In this document: positions 1-7,687 of the stretch, piece after piece
Layout of the letters: the number at the start of each line of letters is the position of its first letter
Position numbering within the stretch: position 1 is the stretch's first letter
From: Saccharothrix sp. ST-888
GTDB lineage: Bacteria > Actinomycetota > Actinomycetes > Streptomycetales > Streptomycetaceae
DNA length: 41,816 nucleotides
Direction: 5' to 3'
Assembly: GCF_000955975.1 (NCBI RefSeq)
Contig: NZ_JYJF01000060.1
Span: 1 to 41,816 of the forward strand
Position numbers and translations under genes: made by a program
The notes under the pieces: generated by a model
What the model was told of the DNA's origin: nothing
The model's database searches: none
Seen by the model: only the letters and a program-made list of their open reading frames with translations

Positions 1-1083
1 GGTGGCGACGGTCTCGATGCCGCCGGCGCCGCCCAGCAGGTGGCCGGTCATCGACTTGGTGGCCGAGACGGCGATGTGGTCGACGTGCTCGCCGAGCTCC
101 TTGCGCAGTGCCTTGATCTCGGCGACGTCGCCCTGCGGGGTCGAGGTGGCGTGCGCGTTGACGTGCACGACGTCGGCCTTGTCCAGGTCGGTCTGCGCGA
201 ACAGGCCGGCCAGCGCCTGGGCGATACCGGCCCCGGTCGGCTCCGGCTGCGCGATGTGGTGGGCGTCGGAGGACAGGCCCTGGCCGACGGCCTCGCAGTA
301 CACCCGGGCGCCGCGGGCGGCGGCGTGCTCGGCCGACTCCAGCACGACCACGCCGGCACCCTCGCCCAGCACGAAGCCGTCCCGGGCCTTGTCGTACGGG
401 CGGGAGGCGCGCTGCGGCTCCTCGTTGTTCTTGGACATCGCCATCATGTTGGCGAAGGCGACGATCGGCAGCGGGTGGATCGCCGCCTCGGTGCCGCCGG
501 CCACCACGACGTCGGCGCGGCCGCTGCGGATCATCTCGATCGCGTAGCCGATCGCCTCGGCGCCGGAGGCGCAGGCGGAGACGGGGGTGTGCACACCCGC
601 GCGGGCGCCGACCTCCAGGCCGACGTTGGCCGCCGGGGAGTTGGGCATCAGCATCGGGACGGTGTGCGGGGAGACCTTGCGGACGCCCTTCTCCTTCAGT
701 ACGTCGTACTGGTCGAGCAGGGTGGTCACGCCGCCGATGCCGGAGGCGATCACGGTGCCGAGGCGCTCGGGCGCCAGCTTGGACGACTCGTCGGTGGCGG
801 AGGTATCGAAGCCGGCGTCGGCCCAGGCCTCGCGGGCCGCGATCACCGCGAACTGCGCGGAGCGGTCCAGCTTGCGGGCCAGCGGACGGGGGAGGACCTC
901 GCCCGGCTCCACCGCGGTGCGCGCGGCGATCCGGACGGGCAGGTCGGCGGCCCACTCCTCGGTCAGCTCGACCACACCGGAACGGCCCTCGAGCAGGCCC
1001 TCCCAGAACGAGGCGGCGGTGCCGCCCAGCGGCGTGAAGGCGCCGATACCTGTGACGACCACGGTGCGATTTTCAGCGGTCAC
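1..1083 (-). CDS. fabF: 3-oxoacyl-ACP synthase II, C-terminus cut by window edge
   Basis: Elongating beta-ketoacyl-ACP synthase of type II fatty acid synthesis; it condenses malonyl-ACP with acyl-ACP in the cytosol. The 361 visible residues start at a GTG (VTAENRTVVVTGIGA). The thiolase-fold triad is complete: Cys171 in the context SACASGAEAIG, His311 in HVNAHATSTPQGD and His348 in KSMTGHLLGG. FabF proteins are about 410-420 residues, so roughly 50-60 C-terminal residues lie left of the window; this is an edge effect, not a broken gene. It is the last visible gene of the fabD-fabH-acpP-fabF operon, 152 nt downstream of acpP. Two hairpins in that gap could make its expression lower than acpP. 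The ribosome-binding site is weak and purine-rich (GAGAGAAGAAG). Identification is firm from family motifs and operon context. Confidence 0.97.
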   Translation of the reverse strand, partial: MTAENRTVVVTGIGAFTPLGGTAASFWEGLLEGRSGVVELTEEWAADLPVRIAARTAVEPGEVLPRPLARKLDRSAQFAVIAAREAWADAGFDTSATDESSKLAPERLGTVIASGIGGVTTLLDQYDVLKEKGVRKVSPHTVPMLMPNSPAANVGLEVGARAGVHTPVSACASGAEAIGYAIEMIRSGRADVVVAGGTEAAIHPLPIVAFANMMAMSKNNEEPQRASRPYDKARDGFVLGEGAGVVVLESAEHAAARGARVYCEAVGQGLSSDAHHIAQPEPTGAGIAQALAGLFAQTDLDKADVVHVNAHATSTPQGDVAEIKALRKELGEHVDHIAVSATKSMTGHLLGGAGGIETVAT

Positions 1084-1173
1084 TGGTTTCTTCTTCTCTC
1101 ACGTTGTGCGGGGAGGGTGGGCGGGCCGAGGACGTGGCCGGGAGGGGACCGGCCTGGGGAGGGGCCGGGGGGT

Positions 1174-1229
1174 GGCCGGCCGGGACGCGCGGGGCGCCCG
1201 GCCGGCCGATTCGGTCACGGAGGACCGAA
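1174..1229 (-). terminator. Two hairpins between acpP and fabF (possible attenuator)
   Basis: Directly after the acpP stop, read on the minus strand, come two inverted repeats. The first has 7-bp arms (1210-1216 with 1223-1229, TTCGGTC/GACCGAA, 6-nt loop). The second has 11-bp GC arms (1174-1184 with 1197-1207, GGCCGGCCGGG/CCCGGCCGGCC). There is no U tract. They could partly stop transcription or stabilise the 3' end of an abundant acpP message while still letting fabF be read. The arms are plain in the sequence; the function is inferred. Confidence 0.5.
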
Positions 1230-1235
1230 GGGTGA

Positions 1236-1481
1236 TCAGGCGGCGTTGGCGAGGATGTAGTCCACGGCGTCGCCGACGGTCTTCAGGTCCTTGACCTTGT
1301 CGTCCGGGATCTTCACCTCGAAGCGCTCCTCGGCGGCAACGACGACCTCGACCATGGACAGCGAGTCGACGTCCAGGTCATCGGTGAAGGACTTGTCGAG
1401 CTCGACGTCCTCGGCCGGGATGCCTGCGATCTCGTTGACGATCTCAGCGAGACCTTCCAGGACCTCGTCCTTGGTAGCCAT
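1236..1481 (-). CDS. acpP: Acyl carrier protein
   Basis: An 81-residue acidic acyl carrier protein that holds the growing fatty acyl chain as a thioester on 4'-phosphopantetheine. The attachment residue is Ser40 in the DVDSLS motif, followed by the acidic recognition helix (SMVEVVVAAEERF) that docks with FabD, FabH and FabF. The length is normal for a bacterial primary-metabolism ACP. The ATG start is backed by a good ribosome-binding site (AGAGGAG, about 8 nt upstream). It lies 113 nt after fabH and 152 nt before fabF, so it is in the operon but more loosely packed than fabD-fabH, which would suit separate control of its level. Because it sits inside the fatty acid synthase operon it is the housekeeping ACP rather than a polyketide ACP. 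Confidence 0.98.
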   Translation of the reverse strand: MATKDEVLEGLAEIVNEIAGIPAEDVELDKSFTDDLDVDSLSMVEVVVAAEERFEVKIPDDKVKDLKTVGDAVDYILANAA

Positions 1482-1594
1482 ATCGGCTGCTCCTCTTCAC
1501 TGTGGCTGGCCCACTGCCCGGTGGACAGTCGGCAGGTTTTCCGTGCCGTGCCCACGGGTGCGGGTCACGGTGGTGCAACTGGCGGTGATGTTGC

Positions 1595-2626
1595 CTAGGG
1601 GAGAGTAACGACTGCTGCCGCGTAGACCAGACCCGCCCCGAAGCCGATGATCAGCGCGAGGTCTCCGCTCTTCGCCTCACCGGCCTCCAGCATCCGCTCC
1701 ATCGCGAGCGGAATGGAGGCCGCGGAGGTGTTGCCGGTCTCGACGATGTCGCGGGCCACCGGGACCGAATCGGGCAGCTTGAGCGCCTTGATCATGGCAT
1801 CGGTGATCCGCATGTTGGCCTGGTGCGGGATGAACGCACCGAGCTGGTCGGCGGTGATCCCGGCGGCGTCCAGCGCCTGCTGGGCGACCTTGGCCATCTC
1901 CCACACGGCCCAGCGGAAGACCGTCTGGCCCTCCATCCGGAGCGCGGGCCACTTCACCTCGTCACCGGCGCCGTTGACGGCGTCGTCCTTGGCGAAGGCG
2001 GTGTCCCACGCCTGGGTCTGCGAGATGACGTCCTTCTGCGAACCGTCCGCGCCCCAGATGACCTTGCCGATCCCGGGGGTCTCGGACGGGCCGACGATGG
2101 CCGCGCCCGCGCCGTCACCGAAGATGAAGGCGGTCGAGCGGTCCGAGGTGTCGGTCAGGTCGCTGAGCCGCTCCACGCCGATCACCAGTACGTACCCGGC
2201 GCTGCCGCCGCGCACCATGCCGTCCGCCAGGCTCAGGCCGTAGCCGAAGCCCGCGCAGGCGGCCGAGATGTCGAAGGCCGGGGCGGTGCCGCAGCCGAGC
2301 CGCTCAGCGATCTCGGTGGCGACGGCCGGGGTCTGCTTGAGGTGCGAGACGGTGGCGACAATCACACCGCCGATCTGCTCGGGGGCGATCCCGGCCTGGG
2401 CGATCGCCTTGCCGGCCGCCTGCACCGACATCTCGGTGACGGTCTCCTCCGGGCCCGCCCAGCGGCGCTCGGCGATCCCGCTGCGGGTGCGGATCCACTC
2501 GTCGGAGGAGTCGATCCAGTTCAGCACCTCGGCGTTCGGGATCACCCGGACCGGACGGTAGCCGCCCACTCCGTGGATCCGCGAGTACGCGGCGCCGGTC
2601 GAGGGGCGGATCTGCGGGGTGATCAT
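1595..2626 (-). CDS. fabH: 3-oxoacyl-ACP synthase III (KAS III)
   Basis: This enzyme starts fatty acid synthesis by condensing acyl-CoA primers with malonyl-ACP; in streptomycetes FabH prefers branched primers and so sets iso/anteiso chain types. The protein is 343 residues when started at the ATG that overlaps the fabD stop (ATGA). The frame is open further upstream, but only as a shadow of fabD. The catalytic triad is Cys124 (AACAGFGYG), His268 (PHQANMR) and Asn299 (ETGNTSAASIP), all intact. The C-terminal IGFGAGL segment is typical of the family. The 4-nt overlap with fabD implies translational coupling, and acpP follows 113 nt later. Confidence 0.97.
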   Translation of the reverse strand: MITPQIRPSTGAAYSRIHGVGGYRPVRVIPNAEVLNWIDSSDEWIRTRSGIAERRWAGPEETVTEMSVQAAGKAIAQAGIAPEQIGGVIVATVSHLKQTPAVATEIAERLGCGTAPAFDISAACAGFGYGLSLADGMVRGGSAGYVLVIGVERLSDLTDTSDRSTAFIFGDGAGAAIVGPSETPGIGKVIWGADGSQKDVISQTQAWDTAFAKDDAVNGAGDEVKWPALRMEGQTVFRWAVWEMAKVAQQALDAAGITADQLGAFIPHQANMRITDAMIKALKLPDSVPVARDIVETGNTSAASIPLAMERMLEAGEAKSGDLALIIGFGAGLVYAAAVVTLP

Positions 2627-3567
2627 GCGTTGAGCTCCTGACCGCCGTGCTCCGCGACCAGCGCGCGCGCCTTGTCGAGATCGGCGGGGGTCTTGAGGGC
2701 CAGCGTCGCCACACCCTTGATGTTGCGCTTGACCAGGTTGGTGAGGGTGCCGGCCGGAGCGAGCTCGATGACGGCCGTGGCGCCGAGCTGCTGCAGGGTC
2801 TCCATGCACAGGTCCCAGCGGACCGGGTTGGACACCTGGGAGACCAGGCGGTCCAGTACCTCGGCGCCGGTCCTGACGACCTCGCCGTCCTTGTTGGAGA
2901 CGTACGAAACCGCGGGGTCGGACACCGTCAGGGTGGGCGCCAGCTTGGCGAGGCGCTCCACGCCCGGGGCCATGTGCTCGGTGTGGAAGGCACCGGCCAC
3001 CTTGAGCGGGATCAGCCGGGCGCCGGCCGGCGGGTCGGCCTTGAGCGCGGCCAGCTGCTCCAGCGTGCCGGCGGCGACGATCTGCCCGCCACCGTTGTTG
3101 TTGGCGGCCGTCAGGCCGTGCTCGGCCAGCTTCGCGGCGACCGCCTCGGCGTCGCCGCCGAGCAGCGCGGCCATCCCGGTCGCGGTCGCGGCGGCGGCCT
3201 CGGCCATGGCCAGGCTGCGCTCGCGGACGAAGGTCAGTGCGTCGTGCGCGCTCAGCACGCCGGCACCGGCGGCAGCGGTGATCTCACCGACGCTGTGGCC
3301 GGCGACCGCGCCGACCAGCTTGCGGGCCTCGGCCTCGTCGGGGAACAGGGCACGGGCGGTGAGCAGGCCGGCCGCGACCAGCAGCGGCTGGGCGACGGCG
3401 GTGTCCTTGATCTCCTCCTCGCCCGCCTCGGTGCCGAAGCGGACCAGGTCGAGCCCGGCCACGGCGGACCAGCGCTGAAGCCGGTCGGCCACGCCGGGCA
3501 GCTCCAGCCAGGGGCTGAGGAAGCCGGGAGTCTGGGCACCCTGTCCAGGGGCAACGATTACGAGCAC
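2623..3567 (-). CDS. fabD: Malonyl-CoA:ACP malonyltransferase
   Basis: FabD loads malonyl units from malonyl-CoA onto the ACP phosphopantetheine arm and supplies both FabH and FabF. The 314-residue protein begins MLVIVAPGQGAQTPGF, the usual family N-terminus. It has the nucleophile Ser92 in GHSVGE, and His195 in FHTEHM as the catalytic base. Length is normal. It is the first gene of the operon and ends inside the start of fabH. The 92-nt gap to the upstream fasR gene holds an imperfect dyad (3637-3651) that is a candidate site for FasR, known in S. coelicolor to activate this operon from upstream of fabD. Confidence 0.97.
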   Translation of the reverse strand: MLVIVAPGQGAQTPGFLSPWLELPGVADRLQRWSAVAGLDLVRFGTEAGEEEIKDTAVAQPLLVAAGLLTARALFPDEAEARKLVGAVAGHSVGEITAAAGAGVLSAHDALTFVRERSLAMAEAAAATATGMAALLGGDAEAVAAKLAEHGLTAANNNGGGQIVAAGTLEQLAALKADPPAGARLIPLKVAGAFHTEHMAPGVERLAKLAPTLTVSDPAVSYVSNKDGEVVRTGAEVLDRLVSQVSNPVRWDLCMETLQQLGATAVIELAPAGTLTNLVKRNIKGVATLALKTPADLDKARALVAEHGGQELNA

Positions 3568-3636
3568 GGTTCAACCCTCTCTCGCCAGGCACCCGGGGGC
3601 GGGTAGGCGACGGTAACGAAGAAAAGCACGCGGGAT

Positions 3637-3651
3637 TGTGGAGTCCCTACA
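3637..3651 (-). promoter_or_regulatory. Candidate FasR operator upstream of fabD
   Basis: An imperfect dyad, TGTGGAGTCCCTACA (TGTGG/CTACA outer arms with one mismatch), lies in the only non-coding gap between fasR and fabD, about 70 nt upstream of the fabD start. FasR is established in S. coelicolor as binding in this gap and activating the fab operon. Assigning this exact dyad as the site is inference from position and symmetry. Confidence 0.4.
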
Positions 3652-3659
3652 GGGCGGGG

Positions 3660-5069
3660 TCAGCCCTGCTCGGCGACCGATCCGAGACGGCCCAACGCAA
3701 GGGCGATGCGCAGGGTGAACGCCGACCGTACGTCGGACGGAGCATAGCCGGTGACGTCGGTCACACGTCGCAGCCGGTAGCGCACGGTGTTCGGGTGGAC
3801 GAAGAGCATCCTGGCGGCCCCCTCCAACGAGGAAGCCTGTTCGAGGTAGACACTCAGCGTCTCCAGCAGCGCCGAGCCCGCCTCGTCCAGCGGTGTGTAG
3901 ATCTCCTCCACCAGCTGCCGCCGCGCGGCCCGGTCACCGGCCAGCGCCCGCTCGGGCAGCAGGTCGTCCGCCAGCACCGGACGCGGGGCGTCCGGCCAGG
4001 CCGCACAGGCCCGTAGACCAGCGGCCGCGGCATGCGCGGACCTGGTCGCCGAGAGCAGGTCGGGCACGGTCGGGCCGACCACCACCGGGCCCGGCGCGAA
4101 CTGGCCGATCAGCGCCCGCGCGGCGTGCACCGGCTCCTTGTCGCCGCCGACCACCACGACCAGGCGCTTGCCCAGCACACCGGTCAGCACGTGCAGCTTG
4201 GCGTACCTGGCGGCCCGGCGGATCGCCTCCACCACCAGCTCGCTGTCCCCGTCCGGGGCGCTGCCCATCACCACCCGGACCTGGCTCGGCTGACCCCAGC
4301 CCAGCGCGGCCGCGCGGGAGAGCACTCCCTCGTCCGCGTCACCGGAGAGCAGCGAGTTGACGACCAGCGCCTCCAGACGCGCGTCCCAGGCACCGCGTGC
4401 CTCCGCCGCCTGCGCGTAGACCTGGGCGGTGGCGAAGGCGATCTCCCGGGCGTACACCAGGACCGACTCGCGCATCCCGGCCTCGTCGCCGGGGGCGGCC
4501 ACCTCCTCGATCGCCTCCTCCATCACCTCGATGGTGGTGCGGATCAGCTCCACGGTCTGCCGCAGGGTGATCGCCCTGGTCAACTCGCGCGGGGCGGTGC
4601 CGAAGACGTCCGTACTGATCGCCTGCGGGGCCTCCGGGTGGCGGTACCACTCGGTGAAGGCCGCGATGCCCGCCTGGGCGACCAGGCCGATCCAGGAGCG
4701 GTGCTCCGGCGGCATCCGCCGGTACCAGCCCAGCTGGTCGTCCATCCGCGCGATCGCGGCGCTGGCCAGCTTGCCCGAGGACTTCTCCAGCCGCTTGAGC
4801 GTCGCCGCACGCAACTCGGCCCGCTCGGCGGCGAGTTTGCGCTCCTGCGCCGTCAGCCGGCCGCTGCGGCCGCTGCGCGCGCGCTCGGTGGTCCGGGCGG
4901 GCGCCTTGACGGCGGCCTTCGCCGCAGCCTGCGCGGGCCCGGTGTCCTCGGGCTCTGGCCCGGGCGCGGCGGCCTTGCCGGTCGTGGCCTTCGCAGGCAC
5001 GGCCTTCGTGGCCCCGGACTTCTTGTCGGAATTCGCTGAAGCGGCTGGCACAGGACAAGCCTGCCTCAC
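3660..5069 (-). CDS. fasR: PucR-type activator of fatty acid synthesis genes (FasR)
   Basis: Transcription regulator sitting directly upstream of fabD on the same strand, the arrangement known for FasR of Streptomyces. From GTG at 5069 it is 469 residues. The first 80 or so are an Ala/Lys/Pro-rich low-complexity stretch, so a start further in cannot be excluded (for example GTG at 5051). A long helical central region follows (WYRRMPPEHRSWIGL, IRTTIEVMEEAIEEV). The C-terminus has the PucR-family helix-turn-helix: SLEGAARMLFVHPNTVRYRL, then RRVTDVTGY. Family members sense acyl-CoA or related ligands through the central region; that is known of the family, not visible here. Its stop is 92 nt from the fabD start, so the two could be co-transcribed as well as separately promoted. 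Confidence 0.9.
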   Translation of the reverse strand: MRQACPVPAASANSDKKSGATKAVPAKATTGKAAAPGPEPEDTGPAQAAAKAAVKAPARTTERARSGRSGRLTAQERKLAAERAELRAATLKRLEKSSGKLASAAIARMDDQLGWYRRMPPEHRSWIGLVAQAGIAAFTEWYRHPEAPQAISTDVFGTAPRELTRAITLRQTVELIRTTIEVMEEAIEEVAAPGDEAGMRESVLVYAREIAFATAQVYAQAAEARGAWDARLEALVVNSLLSGDADEGVLSRAAALGWGQPSQVRVVMGSAPDGDSELVVEAIRRAARYAKLHVLTGVLGKRLVVVVGGDKEPVHAARALIGQFAPGPVVVGPTVPDLLSATRSAHAAAAGLRACAAWPDAPRPVLADDLLPERALAGDRAARRQLVEEIYTPLDEAGSALLETLSVYLEQASSLEGAARMLFVHPNTVRYRLRRVTDVTGYAPSDVRSAFTLRIALALGRLGSVAEQG

Positions 5070-5128
5070 GCCGGTAGGTGCTCGTGCACACCCCCACCGG
5101 TTACGACGGTGGCCCCGGTCACACCCGC

Positions 5129-5144
5129 TACGGTGTCAGGCGTG
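5129..5144 (+). promoter_or_regulatory. Putative leaderless -10 element for the pirin-like gene
   Basis: The hexamer TACGGT (5129-5134) is followed by 7 nt and then the GTG start at 5142. This is the spacing of leaderless transcripts common in actinobacteria, and there is no Shine-Dalgarno sequence in front of this GTG. No clear -35 box is visible. It lies in the 72-nt gap between fasR and this divergent gene. Confidence 0.4.
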
Positions 5145-5918
5145 ACTGACGCCGCCACCCGCCCCCGTGCCGACCTGCGCCGAGCACCCGAGCGCTACCG
5201 CTCCACGCCGGCCGAAGGCATCGAGACCAGGCACGCCTTCTCCTTCGCCGGGCACTACGACCCGAAGAACACCCACTTCGGTGCCCTGCTCGCCTGCAAC
5301 GAGGAGACCCTGGCCCCCGGCGCGGGCTTCGACGAGCACCGCCACCGCGACACCGAGATCCTCACCTGGGTCGTCGAGGGTGCCCTCGCCCACCGGGACA
5401 GCGACGGCCACGCGGGGGTGGTCCGCCCCGGCATGGTCCAGCACCTCAGCGCGGGCTCCGGCGTCAGCCACACCGAGCGCAACGTCGGCGGGGCCGAGGT
5501 GCCGGTGCGCTTCGTCCAGATGTGGCTCCAGCCGGACACCTTCGATGCCTCACCGACGTACGGGCTGCGCCGCGTCGAGCCGTCCGCGGACGGGCTGACC
5601 CTGCTCGCCTCCGGACTGGAACGGGACGCCGGCACCGCCGCGCTCAGGCTGCGCCGCAGCGACGCCGCGCTCCACCTAGTCACCGCCGGGCCGTGGCAGC
5701 CGTTGCCCGCGCTGCCGCAGGCGCCCTACCGGTACGTGCATCTGACCGTCGGTTCGCTCGGCTACCGGACCGTGCCGGGACCGCAGGGCGGCGGGCGTTC
5801 GATGGAGGCCGGCGACAGCGTCCGGGCCACCGGCGACGCGTTCGCCGATCCGACGGCGGGGCCCGACGGGGTGGAGCTGCTGCTGTGGGAGATGCACTCG
5901 CCGCTGACCTACGGCTGA
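5142..5918 (+). CDS. Pirin-like bicupin protein (YhaK type)
   Basis: A 258-residue cytosolic bicupin of the pirin family. The N-terminal cupin carries the metal-site pattern: DEHRHRDTEILTWVVEG, then HRDS, and GSGVSHTERN near residue 110. This corresponds to the HPHRGFET...VHSE signature of pirins, which bind Fe(II) and in some cases have quercetin dioxygenase activity. The C-terminal cupin is degenerate, as usual. I chose GTG at 5142 (MTDAATRPRADLRR) over GTG at 5109 because the intervening residues are unlike the family and because a -10-like TACGGT sits 7 nt upstream. It is divergent from fasR and followed by about 217 nt without a gene, which contains a 13-bp direct repeat (CGAGGGGTCGGTG at 5931 and 5945). 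Physiological role unknown. Confidence 0.85.
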   Translation: MTDAATRPRADLRRAPERYRSTPAEGIETRHAFSFAGHYDPKNTHFGALLACNEETLAPGAGFDEHRHRDTEILTWVVEGALAHRDSDGHAGVVRPGMVQHLSAGSGVSHTERNVGGAEVPVRFVQMWLQPDTFDASPTYGLRRVEPSADGLTLLASGLERDAGTAALRLRRSDAALHLVTAGPWQPLPALPQAPYRYVHLTVGSLGYRTVPGPQGGGRSMEAGDSVRATGDAFADPTAGPDGVELLLWEMHSPLTYG

Positions 5919-6135
5919 GCGGCTGCGCCGCGAGGGGTCGGTGCCGAGGGGTCGGTGTTGAGAGCGAGGGAGGGCGTCCGGCCACCGGGGGGTGCACCGA
6001 ACGGGTCAGTGGAAGGGCGATGGCGTCGCGGGCGGCGAGGCGGCGACTTACGTTGGCGATGGCCCGTACCGCCCCGACCGCGGGGCGAAGTCGCGGGCCG
6101 CTTCCCCCCACTCCCGCCCAGAGAGGCGCTTCGAC

Positions 6136-7599
6136 ATGGCTGACCCCTCCCAGCAACGGTGTGTGCGCGGATCGCGACGCAGGATAGCCGTGGCGATTCT
6201 CGCCGTCGGCGCCCTCCTCGCGGGCGCGGGCTGCTCCGGGACCTCCGAACTGGAGGCCGCCGCCCCGGATTCCCCCGTCTCCGGCTACGGCTCCGACCCG
6301 GCCTCGGGCTCCGCGTCCGGTTCCAGCAGTCCGGCAGTGCAGCTGTCCCCCGCGGTGGCCGCGCAGCTCGATGCGGCGATCAACCGGGTGCTCCAGAAGG
6401 CGGGCGTGCCCGGTGCGATCGTCGGGCTCTCGATCCCGGGCAACGGCACCTACACGAAGGCGTTCGGGGTCGCCGACCGCAGCACCAACACGGCCATGAC
6501 GACCGACCTGAACATGCGGATCGGCAGCGTGACCAAGACCTTCACCGTCACCGCGCTGCTGCGCCTGGTGGACGCGGGCAAGGTCGGGCTGGACGATCCG
6601 ATCGGCAAGTACGTCACCGGTGTGCCGAACGGGGACCGGATCACCCTGCGGCAGCTGGCGGATATGCGCAGCGGCCTCTACCCGTACACATCGGACCAGG
6701 ACTTCGTCAATCTGCTGGCCTCCCACCCGACCAGGGCGTTCACGCCGCAGGAGCTGCTGGCGTACGGCTTCAAGCACCCGGTGGCCTTCGAGCCGGGGAG
6801 CCAGTTCCAGTACTCCAACACCAACACCGTGCTGCTCGGCATGGTGGTGGAGAAGGTCAGTGGCCAGTCGCTCCAGGACTACCTGAAGCAGCAGGTGATC
6901 GTTCCGGCCGGACTGCAGCACACGGTCTTCCCGACCGACGCGTCGTTCCCCGACCCGCATGCGCGCGGCTACACCAACCAGACGCCGAACGGTTCGACCG
7001 TGGACGCGACCGACTGGAACCCGTCCTGGGGGTGGGCGGCCGGGGCCATGATCTCCAACCTCGCCGATCTGCAGACCTGGGCCGGGGTCCTGGCCACGGG
7101 CTCGCTGCTGAGCCCCGGCACCCAGGCGCAGCGAATGCAGGCGCTGCCGACCGGTTACCCCAACACGGGTTACGGCCTCGGGGTGTTCGTGGACAACGGA
7201 TGGGTCGGGCACAACGGGTCGCTGCCCGGCTACCAGAGCCTCGTCCTCTACCTGCCGTCCGCGAAGGCCACGCTGGTGGTGCTCACCAACACCGATGTGG
7301 GGTACCAGGGTTCGGAGAACTCGACGCTCTTCGGTGAGGAGATCACCCGGATCGTGACGCCCGGAAACGTGTTCTCGCTGCCGGCGATGCCGTCGACGTC
7401 GGCGTCGCCCTCCTCGTCGGGGTCCGCGTCCTCGTCCGCGTCCTCGTCCGGATCGCCGTCCGGATCGCCGTCGGGATCGCCCTCCGGCTCCTCGTCGGGT
7501 TCGCCGTCGGCGCCGTCCTCAGCGCCGTCGTCCGTCCCGCCCTCGGGGCTCTCGCCCTCCGCGTCCGGCTCCGGGCTGCCGGGGGCCGGGGTGTCCTGA
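6136..7599 (+). CDS. Lipoprotein serine hydrolase, beta-lactamase/DD-peptidase fold
   Basis: Predicted exported, membrane-anchored serine hydrolase of the class C beta-lactamase/R61 DD-carboxypeptidase family. From ATG 6136 (GAGAGG 9 nt upstream) it is 487 residues. It begins with an Arg-rich N-region, a hydrophobic stretch (AVAILAVGALLAGAG) and Cys33 as likely lipidation site. The three active-site motifs are intact: Ser131-Val-Thr-Lys134, Tyr226-Ser-Asn and His359-Asn-Gly. Residues after about 416 form a tail of Ser, Gly and Pro built from GSPS-like units and encoded by short DNA repeats. Such tails in exported actinobacterial proteins usually act as flexible spacers. Substrate could be peptidoglycan peptides, D-amino acid esters or other esters; the sequence does not decide. 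The adjacent convergent gene is a second, cytosolic member of the same fold. Confidence 0.88.
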   Translation: MADPSQQRCVRGSRRRIAVAILAVGALLAGAGCSGTSELEAAAPDSPVSGYGSDPASGSASGSSSPAVQLSPAVAAQLDAAINRVLQKAGVPGAIVGLSIPGNGTYTKAFGVADRSTNTAMTTDLNMRIGSVTKTFTVTALLRLVDAGKVGLDDPIGKYVTGVPNGDRITLRQLADMRSGLYPYTSDQDFVNLLASHPTRAFTPQELLAYGFKHPVAFEPGSQFQYSNTNTVLLGMVVEKVSGQSLQDYLKQQVIVPAGLQHTVFPTDASFPDPHARGYTNQTPNGSTVDATDWNPSWGWAAGAMISNLADLQTWAGVLATGSLLSPGTQAQRMQALPTGYPNTGYGLGVFVDNGWVGHNGSLPGYQSLVLYLPSAKATLVVLTNTDVGYQGSENSTLFGEEITRIVTPGNVFSLPAMPSTSASPSSSGSASSSASSSGSPSGSPSGSPSGSSSGSPSAPSSAPSSVPPSGLSPSASGSGLPGAGVS

Positions 7600-7687
7600 C
7601 GGTGCCGGGGTGAGAAGGCGGAGTCCGGGTCGGCCCGGGCCGGTTGGGGCCGGCCGGCCCGGATCCGGGTGTCCGGCTGGCGGCGGG

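Noticed and set aside
1..1083. fabF as a truncated pseudogene
   Set aside because: The missing C-terminus is caused by the window edge; all three catalytic residues are present and the frame is intact.
2627..2809. Extended N-terminus for FabH
   Set aside because: The extra 61 residues are a shadow of fabD; the ATG overlapping the fabD stop gives the family-typical start.
1..5069. Possible polyketide cluster from KS, MAT and ACP genes
   Set aside because: Order fasR-fabD-fabH-acpP-fabF is the primary fatty acid operon; no tailoring, chain-length-factor or modular PKS genes are present.
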